Assembly: GCA_004028795.1 (NCBI GenBank)
Contig: SAIW01000016.1
Location: 48,661-112,660 of the forward strand
Direction of reading: 5' to 3'
Source of the DNA: Chitinophagaceae bacterium
Lineage (GTDB): Bacteria; Bacteroidota; Bacteroidia; Chitinophagales; Chitinophagaceae
DNA length: 64,000 nt
Shown: positions 51,261 through 59,016 of the stretch, one piece after another
Position numbering within the stretch: the stretch's first letter is position 1
Layout: each line of letters begins with the position of its first letter
Program-made: the position numbers and the translations under genes
The notes under the pieces: model-generated
Told to the model about the DNA's origin: nothing
The model's database searches: none
The model's input: the letters and a program-made list of their open reading frames with translations, nothing else

Positions 51261-52787
51261 ATGGCTTTATTTGAAATAAAATTACCTAAAACGATTGTAA
51301 CGGCTTTGGGCTTGCCTGAAAATAGCCCCCGCCGACAACAATTAAAAGTTTTAAAGAAGTTATTGCGTAAAGCTCAGTTTACAGAGTTTGGCCAGCAATA
51401 CAGATTTGATGAAATTTTGTTAAGCAAACATGTTGGCAAAAAATTTCAGGATGTTGTTCCTGTTTTTAATTATAACAGCATTTATAAAGAATGGTGGCAG
51501 AGAACATTAGAAGGAGTACCTGATGTTTGCTGGCCGGGAAAAATTAAATATTATGCTCTCTCATCCGGCACATCAGAAGCTGCAAGTAAATACATACCTA
51601 TTACCAACGATTTATTAAAGGGCAACAAAATTGCCATGATTAAACAGTTGCTGTCGCTACGTTCGTATGAAGATGTTCCTTTGGCATCTGTAAGTAAAGG
51701 CTGGCTGGCATTGGGTGGCAGCACAGAACTGCAAAAGGGTTCAGGTTATTTTGCCGGAGATTTAAGCGGTATTACTGCCAAAAAAGCTCCTATTTGGTTT
51801 CAACCATTTTATAAACCCGGGAAAAAAATTGCCAAAGAAAAAGACTGGAATAAAAAACTGAAAGAGATAGTAGAGAAAGCACCGCAATGGGATATTGGTT
51901 TTGTTGTTGGCGTACCTGCATGGGTACAAATGTGTATGGAAATGATTATTGAGAAATATAAACTCGATAACATTCATGAAATGTGGCCCAACCTTGCATT
52001 CTTTGTGCATGGCGGTGTAAGTTTTGAGCCCTATAAAAAAGGGTTTGAAAAACTATTAGCAAAGCCTATTACTTATATTGAAACTTACTTAGCAAGTGAA
52101 GGTTATATTGCTTATCAGGATAAACAATATGCCAAGGGAATGAAGTTGGTTTTAAACGAACATATTTTTATGGAGTTCGTTCCTTTTGATGATGAAAATT
52201 TTGATAGTGACGGCAACATTCTTCCCAAAGCCAAAGCATTAATGATTCACGAAGTGGAAGAAAACAAAGATTATGCTTTATTGATAAGTACTTCTGCCGG
52301 GGCATGGCGTTATTTAATCGGCGATACCATTAAGTTTATTGATAAGGCAAACAGCGAAATAATTATTACAGGAAGAACCAAACACTTTTTAAGCTTAGTG
52401 GGCGAACATTTAAGTGTTGATAATATGAACAAAGCCATTCAACTGGCAAGTGAAGAACTCAATATTTCTATTCCTGAGTTTACTGTTGCAGGCATACCTT
52501 ATAATAGTTTTTTTGCTCATCAGTGGTATGTTGCCTGTAACGATGTTGTTGATACAGAAGTATTAAGAAAGCTGATTGACGACAAATTGAAAGAACTAAA
52601 TGATGATTATGCTGTTGAACGAAACAGTGCATTGAAAGAAATATTTGTAGAAGTATTAAGTGAAGAACAGTTTATGAATTTTATGAAATTGAAAGGTAAA
52701 GTTGGCGGCCAACATAAATTCCCACGTGTATTAAAAGGAAAAATGCTACAGGATTGGCAGCATTTTCTTCAGAAAGAACTCGTATAA
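51261..52787 (+). CDS. GH3 family protein (acyl-acid amido synthetase-like)
   Basis: A 508-residue member of the GH3 family, part of the adenylate-forming superfamily. Features: TEFGQQYRFDEIL, VPVFNYNSIYKEWWQRTLEG, YYALSSGTSEAASKYIPIT (the phosphate-binding-like loop), IETYLASEGYIAYQD, STSAGAWRYLIGDTIKFID and ITGRTKHFLSLVGEHL. Plant GH3 enzymes conjugate amino acids to hormones; bacterial members are widespread in Bacteroidota with unknown substrates. A TATTTTTG at 51206-51213 could be its -7 promoter element. A LysE-type exporter gene follows after 29 bases. Confidence 0.9.
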   Translation: MALFEIKLPKTIVTALGLPENSPRRQQLKVLKKLLRKAQFTEFGQQYRFDEILLSKHVGKKFQDVVPVFNYNSIYKEWWQRTLEGVPDVCWPGKIKYYALSSGTSEAASKYIPITNDLLKGNKIAMIKQLLSLRSYEDVPLASVSKGWLALGGSTELQKGSGYFAGDLSGITAKKAPIWFQPFYKPGKKIAKEKDWNKKLKEIVEKAPQWDIGFVVGVPAWVQMCMEMIIEKYKLDNIHEMWPNLAFFVHGGVSFEPYKKGFEKLLAKPITYIETYLASEGYIAYQDKQYAKGMKLVLNEHIFMEFVPFDDENFDSDGNILPKAKALMIHEVEENKDYALLISTSAGAWRYLIGDTIKFIDKANSEIIITGRTKHFLSLVGEHLSVDNMNKAIQLASEELNISIPEFTVAGIPYNSFFAHQWYVACNDVVDTEVLRKLIDDKLKELNDDYAVERNSALKEIFVEVLSEEQFMNFMKLKGKVGGQHKFPRVLKGKMLQDWQHFLQKELV

Positions 52788-52816
52788 ACTATAACCGGAT
52801 TTTTAAAAACAATTTC

Positions 52817-53476
52817 ATGCTTGCTGCATTGTTAAAAGGCTTGGCTTTAGGTTTGTTGCTTTCTGTATCGGTTGGGCCGATTATTTTTTCCATCATTAAA
52901 CAGAGTATTAATAAAGGCCATAAGGCGGGCTATCTTTTTGTTGCCGGTATTTCCGCCAGCGATATTACAATGGTTTTAATATGCAATTCATTTGCATCGT
53001 TATTTGCTACATTATTAAAACATGAAAAAGCTATTGCCATAGGTGGAAGCACATTCTTAATTATTTTAGGTATTTATTCGTTGTTTTTTAAAAAGCCTGT
53101 TGCTGTATCAGAGCATCAGGTAAAACCGGCGGCTTTTAAAAAGCATCAATTATTAGGTATATTTTTTTCAGGTTATTTAATGAATATACTTAACCCCGGT
53201 GCTTTGATTTTCTGGTTTGCCTGGAGTGCAGCTATTTTAGCAGATGCCGCCGAAACCACGCATCCTATTCAATACCGTATTATAGTTTTTGGTACTTGTT
53301 TATTAACTGTTTTAGCAAGTGATGTTGCCAAAGTTTTATTGGCAGGCAAAATACGTTCTAAGCTTACGCCTAAAAACATGCATCGCATAGACCAATTGCT
53401 TGGATTGATTTTAATTATTTTTGGTATTGTATTATTGTATGGTGTTTTGCAGTTTGGCAATAAACTGCATTCCTAA
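52817..53476 (+). CDS. LysE/RhtB family exporter
   Basis: From ATG 52817 the product is 219 residues (MLAALLKGLALGLLLSVSVGP); the open frame reaches back into the GH3 gene but has no family character there. The LysE signature is clear: GLLLSVSVGPIIFSIIKQSINKGHKAGYLFVAGISASD, a central helix pair, and GYLMNILNPGALIFWFAW. Six transmembrane segments. These proteins export amino acids or derivatives. The position right behind GH3 suggests export of the GH3 product, an inference only. Confidence 0.92.
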   Translation: MLAALLKGLALGLLLSVSVGPIIFSIIKQSINKGHKAGYLFVAGISASDITMVLICNSFASLFATLLKHEKAIAIGGSTFLIILGIYSLFFKKPVAVSEHQVKPAAFKKHQLLGIFFSGYLMNILNPGALIFWFAWSAAILADAAETTHPIQYRIIVFGTCLLTVLASDVAKVLLAGKIRSKLTPKNMHRIDQLLGLILIIFGIVLLYGVLQFGNKLHS

Positions 53477-53497
53477 GTTTTAACTTTTTAAATTTAG

Positions 53498-53530
53498 TTA
53501 GTTGAAAAATTGATATTACTTTTCAACTAA
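53498..53530 (+). promoter_or_regulatory. 11-bp inverted repeat abutting a start codon
   Basis: TTAGTTGAAAA at 53498-53508 and TTTTCAACTAA at 53520-53530 are perfect complements with an 11-base spacer; the last base is the A of the start codon at 53530. In RNA it would hide the start of translation; in DNA it could be a regulator-binding site. No T-run follows, so it is not a standard terminator for lysE. Confidence 0.45.
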
Positions 53531-54084
53531 TGAAACAACTGCTCACAATTACCTTTCTTATATTTTCTGCAACTGCATTTTCTCAAACAAAAGAATGGAT
53601 GGTTTTACAAAAGAAAGGCATAACCATTGAAACATTTTTTCCGGGCAAATACATAACCATTCAGTTTGATAATTATCAATGGATAGAAGGTGAGATAAGA
53701 GAAATAAGAAACGATTCTATTTTTATTAATCAGAAAATCTCCCGAATTGTTGGTAATGCCTGGGGCTTGCCGGTAAGAGATACGCTTTCGTTAGGATTGT
53801 TGGCTTATGCTATTAATCAGATTTATGCAATGCCTTTAAGAAATCAGCAGTTAGGCGTTATAACAAGCGGTGCTATTTTTCAGGTTGGCGGTGCTGGTTA
53901 TATAGTCTTGAATGCTGCTAATAGCTTAATTCAAAATCAAAACTTTTTCACTGCTCAAAACCTTACCGGTGTTGGTATTGCAGCGGGTGTGTTTTTATTT
54001 GGAAAAATTTTACAATGGAATCATCCTGTAAAAGTTATTTTAGGACATAAATACAAATTGAAGAGTATTAAAATGGGTGAATAA
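53530..54084 (+). CDS. Hypothetical secreted protein
   Basis: A 184-residue protein with signal peptide MKQLLTITFLIFSATAFSQ. The segment GKYITIQFDNYQWIEGEIREIRNDSIFIN reads like a small beta domain (LSm/SH3-like), followed by a hydrophobic middle (GVITSGAIFQVGGAGYIVLNAANSL and GVGIAAGVFLFGKIL) with two possible membrane segments. I do not recognise the family. The gene sits behind the inverted repeat at 53498-53530 and is followed by repeat copy D. Confidence 0.7.
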   Translation: MKQLLTITFLIFSATAFSQTKEWMVLQKKGITIETFFPGKYITIQFDNYQWIEGEIREIRNDSIFINQKISRIVGNAWGLPVRDTLSLGLLAYAINQIYAMPLRNQQLGVITSGAIFQVGGAGYIVLNAANSLIQNQNFFTAQNLTGVGIAAGVFLFGKILQWNHPVKVILGHKYKLKSIKMGE

Positions 54085-54100
54085 AGCTGATGCTTGCATT

Positions 54101-54136
54101 GCTGTACAAGTGTGCGACGCAACAGTTGTTGAATAG
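54101..54136. repeat. Dispersed repeat, short copy D
   Basis: GCTGTACAAGTGTGCGACGC followed by AACAGTTGTTGAATAG. Matches the reverse complement of 61859-61885 over ACAAG-GTGCGACGCAACA and the core of copies A and B. Confidence 0.6.
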
Positions 54137-54169
54137 ACTTACAAAAGCTAATTACCAAAATATTTTTGC

Positions 54170-54907
54170 ATGAGTAAACAAAAAGGCAATAAAAAATCTT
54201 TCTTTAAAAAATTATGGAAATGGATTAAGTGGACTTTCATTATTGGCTTTGCAACATCTTTATTGTACACGGTTATTTGCCGTTGGTTAATGCCGCCCAT
54301 AACTATTACACAAATAAGCAATTCGTTTTCTTATGGCTTGAAAAGAGATTATGTTGGCTGGAGTGAAATATCGTACAATGTAAAGCTGGCGGCTATTGCA
54401 AGTGAAGACCAAACCTTTCCTGACCATAATGGTTTTGATTGGGATGCTATTAAAAAAAGTTTTAATCCGCCGAAGAAAAAGAAAAATAAAAAAACAAAAA
54501 TTCCATTGGGCGGTGCTGCCAGTACCATTTCTCAACAAACAGCAAAGAATGTTTTTTTATGGCAGGGAAGTGGTGTTACAAAGTATATCAGAAAAATTCC
54601 TGAGTTTTATTTTACTGGTTTAATTGAATTATGCTGGGGCAAGAAAAGAATTTTAGAAGTGTACCTGAATACCATTGAAATGGGACCGGGTATTTTTGGT
54701 ATAGAAGCAGCAGCCCAACAATACTTTCATAAACATGCCAAAGATTTAAGCAGAGAAGAAGCGGCAAAAATTATTGCGTGTTTGCCTAATCCTAAAAAGT
54801 TTTCTGTAACACCCATCAGCGGAAGAGTTGCATGGCGATATCCGCAGATATTAAGAGAGATGAATAATATTGAAGATGATGAAGATGTATTAGCAATAAT
54901 AAAATAA
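54170..54907 (+). CDS. mtgA: Monofunctional peptidoglycan glycosyltransferase
   Basis: A 245-residue GT51 enzyme. An N-terminal lysine-rich segment precedes one transmembrane helix (WTFIIGFATSLLYTVICRWL). Catalytic motifs: SEDQTFPDHNGFDWDAIKKSF (motif 1, catalytic Glu), GGAASTISQQTAKNVFLWQG (motif 2; usually GGSTITQQ), KKRILEVYLNTIEMGPGIFGIEAAAQQYF (motif 4) and EAAKIIACLPNPKKFSV (motif 5). It polymerises lipid II without a transpeptidase domain. Length is normal for MtgA. The VOC gene follows after five bases. Confidence 0.95.
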   Translation: MSKQKGNKKSFFKKLWKWIKWTFIIGFATSLLYTVICRWLMPPITITQISNSFSYGLKRDYVGWSEISYNVKLAAIASEDQTFPDHNGFDWDAIKKSFNPPKKKKNKKTKIPLGGAASTISQQTAKNVFLWQGSGVTKYIRKIPEFYFTGLIELCWGKKRILEVYLNTIEMGPGIFGIEAAAQQYFHKHAKDLSREEAAKIIACLPNPKKFSVTPISGRVAWRYPQILREMNNIEDDEDVLAIIK

Positions 54908-54912
54908 ATTGT

Positions 54913-55266
54913 ATGCAGTTTCAATCACTTGAACCATTTGTTCCTTCAGGAAAAGATTTTGAAAGTTCAAAGCAACTTTTTCTTGTTTTAGGTTTTAAAA
55001 TTAATTGGGATAGTGGTGATTATATTGGCTTTCAAAAAGATGAATGCAGGTTTATTCTTCAAAAATTTGACAATAAAGATTTTGCTGAGAATTTAATGAT
55101 TAGTGTTAAGCTGACGGATGTGGAAGCTTTCAGAAATTATATTCTTGACAATCAATTACCTGAAAAATTTGGAATTAAAGTTGGCAAACCAACACAGCAA
55201 CCTTACGGTAAAGAAGTTAACATGATTGATATTGCCGGCGTTTGCTGGCATTTTGTGGAATACTAA
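54913..55266 (+). CDS. VOC superfamily (glyoxalase/bleomycin-resistance-like) protein
   Basis: A 117-residue protein with one VOC-type beta-alpha-beta-beta-beta unit pair: FVPSGKDFESSKQLFLVLGFKINWDSGDYIGFQKDECRFILQKF then VKLTDVEAFRNYI and YGKEVNMIDIAGVCWHFVEY. A full VOC fold, although the usual metal residues at the strand ends (H, E) are not obvious, so it may bind rather than catalyse. It is five bases after mtgA on the same strand and converges with the NadR-like gene (3-base gap). Confidence 0.75.
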   Translation: MQFQSLEPFVPSGKDFESSKQLFLVLGFKINWDSGDYIGFQKDECRFILQKFDNKDFAENLMISVKLTDVEAFRNYILDNQLPEKFGIKVGKPTQQPYGKEVNMIDIAGVCWHFVEY

Positions 55267-55269
55267 TAA

Positions 55270-55878
55270 TTAATTACTCAATAAATTATCTACGGCATTA
55301 ACAGCCTTACTAAATCTTTCTTCGTAATTACCGCTTATTTCAACCCAGGGCGTATTTTGGTTGATTAAAATATCTTTATAAATTTTATACAACTCTTTAC
55401 GTGGTTGCTCGTTGGGGTATTCTCTTAATTCATCTTTAACCCAAGGCAAATCAATATTGCAGAGCAAATACAAATCGTATTTTCTTTTTACAATTTCATC
55501 TAAAATAAATTGATGGCATTTGCCGAACACATACTCACACCATACTTTCATTACATACATATCTGTGTCAATGAAAAGAAGTGGAAAATGGGAAGTAGAA
55601 AGTGGGAAATTGTTATTTGGAGCCAAATCTCTTTTATTTTCTATTTTCCATTTTCTATTTTCTATTTCACTATATTCTTCTTCCAACCTTAACTGCCCTT
55701 TTGCAATGGTTAGCAAATCTTCAAATGAGTAATCGGTTCCATGCTTTAATAAATACTCCCTTGCAAACTCAGGACAGCTTTGTGTTTGATAATGTTTGGC
55801 TAATAATTCACACAAGGTACTCTTACCGGTACTTTCAGGGCCGATAATAACAATTTTTTTTATTTCTTTTTGCTCCAT
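55270..55878 (-). CDS. NadR-like AAA/P-loop kinase (ribosylnicotinamide kinase type) with in-frame repeat
   Basis: A 202-residue P-loop protein: GPESTGKSTLCELLA (Walker A, residues 13-21) and CPEFAREYLLKHGTDYSFEDL, then FIDTDMYVMKVWCEYVFG (Walker B-like), and PWVKDELREYPNEQPRKELYKIYKDIL. These match the C-terminal kinase domain of NadR, which phosphorylates nicotinamide riboside. Residues 69-101, with repeated KWKIEN-type words, are a low-complexity insertion (55575-55672) between the GQLRLEE helix and the FIDTD strand. It overlaps tag by 19 bases and belongs to the pnuC-tag-nadR operon, supporting a role in NAD precursor salvage. Confidence 0.85.
   Translation of the reverse strand: MEQKEIKKIVIIGPESTGKSTLCELLAKHYQTQSCPEFAREYLLKHGTDYSFEDLLTIAKGQLRLEEEYSEIENRKWKIENKRDLAPNNNFPLSTSHFPLLFIDTDMYVMKVWCEYVFGKCHQFILDEIVKRKYDLYLLCNIDLPWVKDELREYPNEQPRKELYKIYKDILINQNTPWVEISGNYEERFSKAVNAVDNLLSN
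55575..55672. repeat. Word repeat inserted in frame in the NadR-like gene
   Basis: The plus strand has AGTGGAAAATGGGAAGTAGA, AAGTGGGAAATTG, and then TTTTCTATTTTCCATTTTCT with further ATTTTCTATTTC: variations on one A/G-rich or T/C-rich word, in two opposed blocks. It is translated in frame on the minus strand as residues 69-101. The amino acid composition (Asn, Lys, Trp, Ser, His) differs from the rest of the protein. Confidence 0.7.
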
Positions 55879-56408
55879 GCCGGTTTGCTTTTTATTAGTT
55901 TCTTATAAACGGGGCAAGTTTCATCATGTGCTCCGGGTAAAAAACCAATGCTCATTAAAAACTCATTTACAATTTCGCCACCGGTAAATTTAAATGTTTG
56001 CTTAAACAACTTTACCCATTCTTCTTTGGTTTTAGGGTGATGGTGTTCTAACCATTTTTTAAATGAGCCGAATTCTTTTTGTAATAACAGAATTGCCTTT
56101 GCATTTTCTACGGCTGCATTTACTTTTAGTTTGTTACGAATAATACCTGCATCGTTCAACAAACGCTCAACATCTTTTTCTTTATAAGCAGCAACTTTTT
56201 TTATGTTGAAATAGTTGTATGCTTTTCTGAAATTTTCTTGTTTAAGAAGAATTGTATTCCAGCTTAAGCCTGCCTGATTAATTTCTAAAATCAATCTGCA
56301 AAACAACTCATCATCTTCTTCAATAGGAAAGCCATAGTGGTTATCATGATACACTTTATGCAGATTATCCTTATCAGTTATTGTTTGAATATAAGAGCAG
56401 TAAGACAT
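55860..56408 (-). CDS. tag: DNA-3-methyladenine glycosylase I family protein
   Basis: A 182-residue Tag family glycosylase. It starts MSYCSYIQ and has VYHDNHYGFPIEEDDELFCRLILEINQAGLSWNTILLKQENFRKAY, and ends with FTGGEIVNEFLMSIGFLPGAHDETCPVY. The zinc ligands Cys4, the histidine in YHD, and His/Cys in AHDETC are retained. The pocket segment EWG of E. coli Tag is HYG here, which may change base preference (variant subclass). It excises alkylated adenine from DNA. It lies between pnuC (1-base gap) and the nadR-like gene (19-base overlap). Confidence 0.88.
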   Translation of the reverse strand: MSYCSYIQTITDKDNLHKVYHDNHYGFPIEEDDELFCRLILEINQAGLSWNTILLKQENFRKAYNYFNIKKVAAYKEKDVERLLNDAGIIRNKLKVNAAVENAKAILLLQKEFGSFKKWLEHHHPKTKEEWVKLFKQTFKFTGGEIVNEFLMSIGFLPGAHDETCPVYKKLIKSKPAWSKKK

Positions 56409-56409
56409 A

Positions 56410-57042
56410 TTATTGGTGGTTTAATTGTTCATTGGCTCTCTTCATCCATGAAAACAAACCAAATATTGCCATAATTAAAATAACAATGTATTGCAGGCTT
56501 GTAAATACTAATGTTTTTACAAAGTATAATGGGATGGATGCCGTATTGGTTGCAATCCACCACCACCAGCTTTCTATTTTTTTCTTTGCCATTAACCACA
56601 TGCCGGTGTAAGCGGCGGCACTTGCAAAAGCATCTGCCCAAGGTATAGCTCCTTCAAAAAAGCTATTCTTGGCAATAGTTAAGGCAATAAAAATAATTAC
56701 GTAAAAAGTTGCAAAAAATAATAACTGATACACCCACTCTCTTTTTGTACTGTACGTAATATGTAAAATGGTTTCATGGCTTACTTTATCTTTTCTTGCC
56801 CACAACCACCACCCATAAATGCTCATTATTGTGTAGTAAATATTTACACTCGCTTCACCTAATAAAGAAAATTTAAAGCTGATAATAGAGTAAATAATAG
56901 TGCTGATTAATCCGATAGGGTACACCCAAATATTTTCTTTCATACTTAAAGCTACACTACCAATACCTGCAAATACAGCCACAAATTCATACCAAGTAGT
57001 GTTTTGTAACCCTGTAATTAACCGATGCCAAATTTCAGTCAT
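56410..57042 (-). CDS. pnuC: Nicotinamide riboside transporter PnuC
   Basis: A 210-residue inner membrane protein with about seven hydrophobic segments. PnuC features: ENIWVYPIGLISTIIYSIISFK, SVNIYYTIMSIYGWWLW and ESWWWWIATNTASIPLYFVKTL, where the WxxWxxTN-like motif binds substrate. It is the first gene of the three-gene minus-strand operon with tag and the nadR-like kinase. PnuC relatives can also carry thiamine (PnuT), but the neighbouring NadR-type kinase favours nicotinamide riboside, taken up by facilitated diffusion and trapped by phosphorylation. Confidence 0.9.
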   Translation of the reverse strand: MTEIWHRLITGLQNTTWYEFVAVFAGIGSVALSMKENIWVYPIGLISTIIYSIISFKFSLLGEASVNIYYTIMSIYGWWLWARKDKVSHETILHITYSTKREWVYQLLFFATFYVIIFIALTIAKNSFFEGAIPWADAFASAAAYTGMWLMAKKKIESWWWWIATNTASIPLYFVKTLVFTSLQYIVILIMAIFGLFSWMKRANEQLNHQ

Positions 57043-57201
57043 GCTTGCTTTTTAGTTGAGGTAAAGATAATTGTACGCTAAACAAGTTTACGTTCCAACC
57101 TTAATTTAGTATTAACTGTAAGATAAATTTTTCGTTAATAGTGATTCATGTAAAATTTAACTCACGTATTTTTACTTTCATCAATTCTTAAAACAAAAAT
57201 T

Positions 57202-57615
57202 ATGATACGTAATGCAACTGCCGTTTGGAACGGCTCAGGTAAAGAAGGTAGCGGACATTTAACTACACAAAGCACTACCCTTAACCAAACTCAGTACTCA
57301 TTTAATTCACGCTTTGCAGAAGGCGTAGGCACTAACCCTGAAGAATTAGTGGCAGCAGCTCATGCAGGTTGTTTTACAATGAAGCTATCTTTTGTAATCG
57401 GGGGTTTAGGCTTTACGCCTGAAACCATTACTACTAAATGTGAGATTACTTTAGACAATGGTACTATTACTTTATCTCATTTAATTGTTGAAGCTAAAGT
57501 ACCCGGCATTAGTCAAGAACAATTTGATGCAGCAGTTAAAGATGCAGAACAAAACTGCCCTATTTCAAAATTGTATAACACTACTATTTCTACAAATGCT
57601 ACATTATTAGCATAA
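57202..57615 (+). CDS. OsmC-type peroxiredoxin
   Basis: A 137-residue OsmC family protein. The N-terminal RNATAVWNGSGKEGSGHLTTQS and GTNPEELVAAAHAGCFTMKLSFVIG hold the first cysteine; the second is in AEQNCPISKLYN near residue 120. The two redox cysteines reduce organic hydroperoxides in OsmC enzymes. The C-terminal strand ISTNATL is typical. It is transcribed divergently from pnuC and ends at a hairpin. Confidence 0.93.
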   Translation: MIRNATAVWNGSGKEGSGHLTTQSTTLNQTQYSFNSRFAEGVGTNPEELVAAAHAGCFTMKLSFVIGGLGFTPETITTKCEITLDNGTITLSHLIVEAKVPGISQEQFDAAVKDAEQNCPISKLYNTTISTNATLLA

Positions 57616-57641
57616 TAAGAAATAGTACGACTTGCAAAAAC

Positions 57642-57673
57642 AGACCTGTAAGGTTAGAAAATCTTATAGGTCT
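57642..57673. terminator. Terminator between osmC-type gene and the small ORF
   Basis: AGACCTGTAAG and CTTATAGGTCT pair over 11 bp with one G-T wobble and a ten-base loop, followed on the plus side by TATTATTTAT. It can stop transcription from the osmC side and from the minus-strand genes. Confidence 0.65.
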
Positions 57674-57675
57674 TA

Positions 57676-57816
57676 TTATTTATCTCCCCGTTTTCTTCTG
57701 GCAATCATTCCTCTCAACATAAAAACAATAACAACTGCAACGGGCACCCAGGCTAATATAAAATAAGAGATTCTGCCATCTAAAACATCTATTAATTTGA
57801 TTGTTGCAAATAACAT
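57676..57816 (-). CDS. Small single-pass membrane protein (46 residues)
   Basis: ATG at 57816 to TAA: MLFATIKLIDVLDGRISYF, then a transmembrane helix ILAWVPVAVVIVFMLRG and a basic tail ARRKRGDK. The frame starts ten bases after the stop codon of the DUF2891 gene on the same strand, and ends just before a terminator. The positive-inside tail and the position make it a credible small membrane protein. I do not recognise it. Function unknown. Confidence 0.55.
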   Translation of the reverse strand: MLFATIKLIDVLDGRISYFILAWVPVAVVIVFMLRGMIARRKRGDK

Positions 57817-57826
57817 AAAGGTCTAT

Positions 57827-58921
57827 TTAATTGGTTATAGCATACACTGCAAAGCTTGCCAGCCAATGCTCTCCGCCGTATGCACCGCTTGCAACATTAG
57901 GCAAACTTGCTTTTAAATGTTTGATAGAAGATTGTAAGAGTAAGGCTTTTCTTTTATCTGTTGCTGCAAGCATATTTGCAATGCCACGCATACACCAACT
58001 TCTGCTAAAGCATAAACCATCTAAATGCACAATCTGTAAATCGTTTCTGTCGCTTACAACCGGTAATTGTGTTAAGTGCTGTAAAGAGGTTAAATGCATA
58101 AAAGTATTAAACCATTTTACAAACTCGGTCTTATTTAAAACCCTTCGAATTAAGTCTGCTTCTTCTAAGGATGGTGAAAGAAAATCACTTCCATCAGGCT
58201 CCCAATCAGCAGGAGCATTTTTATCATTCAAATAAATTCTTTTAGCTGATTGAATAATAGCGTCTTCAAATTTTTTGTTATTTGTTGCTCTGGCATAATC
58301 TAATGCAAACACCAATCCGAATGCAGTGTTTGGATGAACACCCGTTCTGTTGGCATAAGTTTGTTTAGGCAAATAATTCATCCATAAATTAACAACAGTA
58401 TCGCAAAGTGGCTGCAATGCAGCTTTCCAGCGTTTACCATCTTCATCCTTCCAGTTTAATAATTCCTGTTGCAGTTTTAAAATCCAGGCCCAGCCATAAG
58501 TTCTTTCAAAATTTTTTGCTAATGGCATAGTAAAATAATCTGTTTCTTTTCTTATGTTTTGTGCATTGATGTTTAATGAAATGGCTTCGCGGATTTTTTT
58601 GTTTTCGGGTAATGAGGGGAAATCTTTCAATAACTTAATCAACATCCAATGGCCGTGAACACTACTATGCCAATCGAAACAACCATAAAATGCAGGATGC
58701 AGATTTTTTGGAGTTAATACCTGATCGCTATCACCCGATGCTGTATGATTTATTTTGTTAGGATACTGTTGCTGTAAACATTTTAAAGGCAGCGATGCTA
58801 AGTGAGAGGCTCCCTGTATTGTTAAGGCAAACGCAGTACTGTCTTTATTTACAGTAAAAAAACTCTGAGCAAGCATTTGCTGTTGAATAAACAGAAGAAG
58901 TATAAAAATTAATTTTCGCAT
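57827..58921 (-). CDS. DUF2891 family exported protein
   Basis: A 364-residue protein with signal peptide (MRKLIFILLLFIQQQMLAQ). DUF2891 features are strong: HPAFYGCFDWHSSVHGHWMLIKLLK, FERTYGWAWILKLQQEL, PADWEPDGSDFLSPSLEEADLIRRVL, VHLDGLCFSRSWCMRGIAN and GAYGGEHWLASFAVYA. The tryptophan/histidine/aspartate-rich motifs and helical pattern look like an alpha/alpha-barrel glycan enzyme, but no activity is established. The small ORF at 57676-57816 follows it. Confidence 0.9.
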   Translation of the reverse strand: MRKLIFILLLFIQQQMLAQSFFTVNKDSTAFALTIQGASHLASLPLKCLQQQYPNKINHTASGDSDQVLTPKNLHPAFYGCFDWHSSVHGHWMLIKLLKDFPSLPENKKIREAISLNINAQNIRKETDYFTMPLAKNFERTYGWAWILKLQQELLNWKDEDGKRWKAALQPLCDTVVNLWMNYLPKQTYANRTGVHPNTAFGLVFALDYARATNNKKFEDAIIQSAKRIYLNDKNAPADWEPDGSDFLSPSLEEADLIRRVLNKTEFVKWFNTFMHLTSLQHLTQLPVVSDRNDLQIVHLDGLCFSRSWCMRGIANMLAATDKRKALLLQSSIKHLKASLPNVASGAYGGEHWLASFAVYAITN

Positions 58922-59016
58922 AGCATAATTATAAGTAAGTGGGTATTAAAAATAGGGTATGCTTTTTCTTTAAACTAAAAAAGTTTTTCTTTGTTTTATC
59001 AACCTAAAATATAGTC

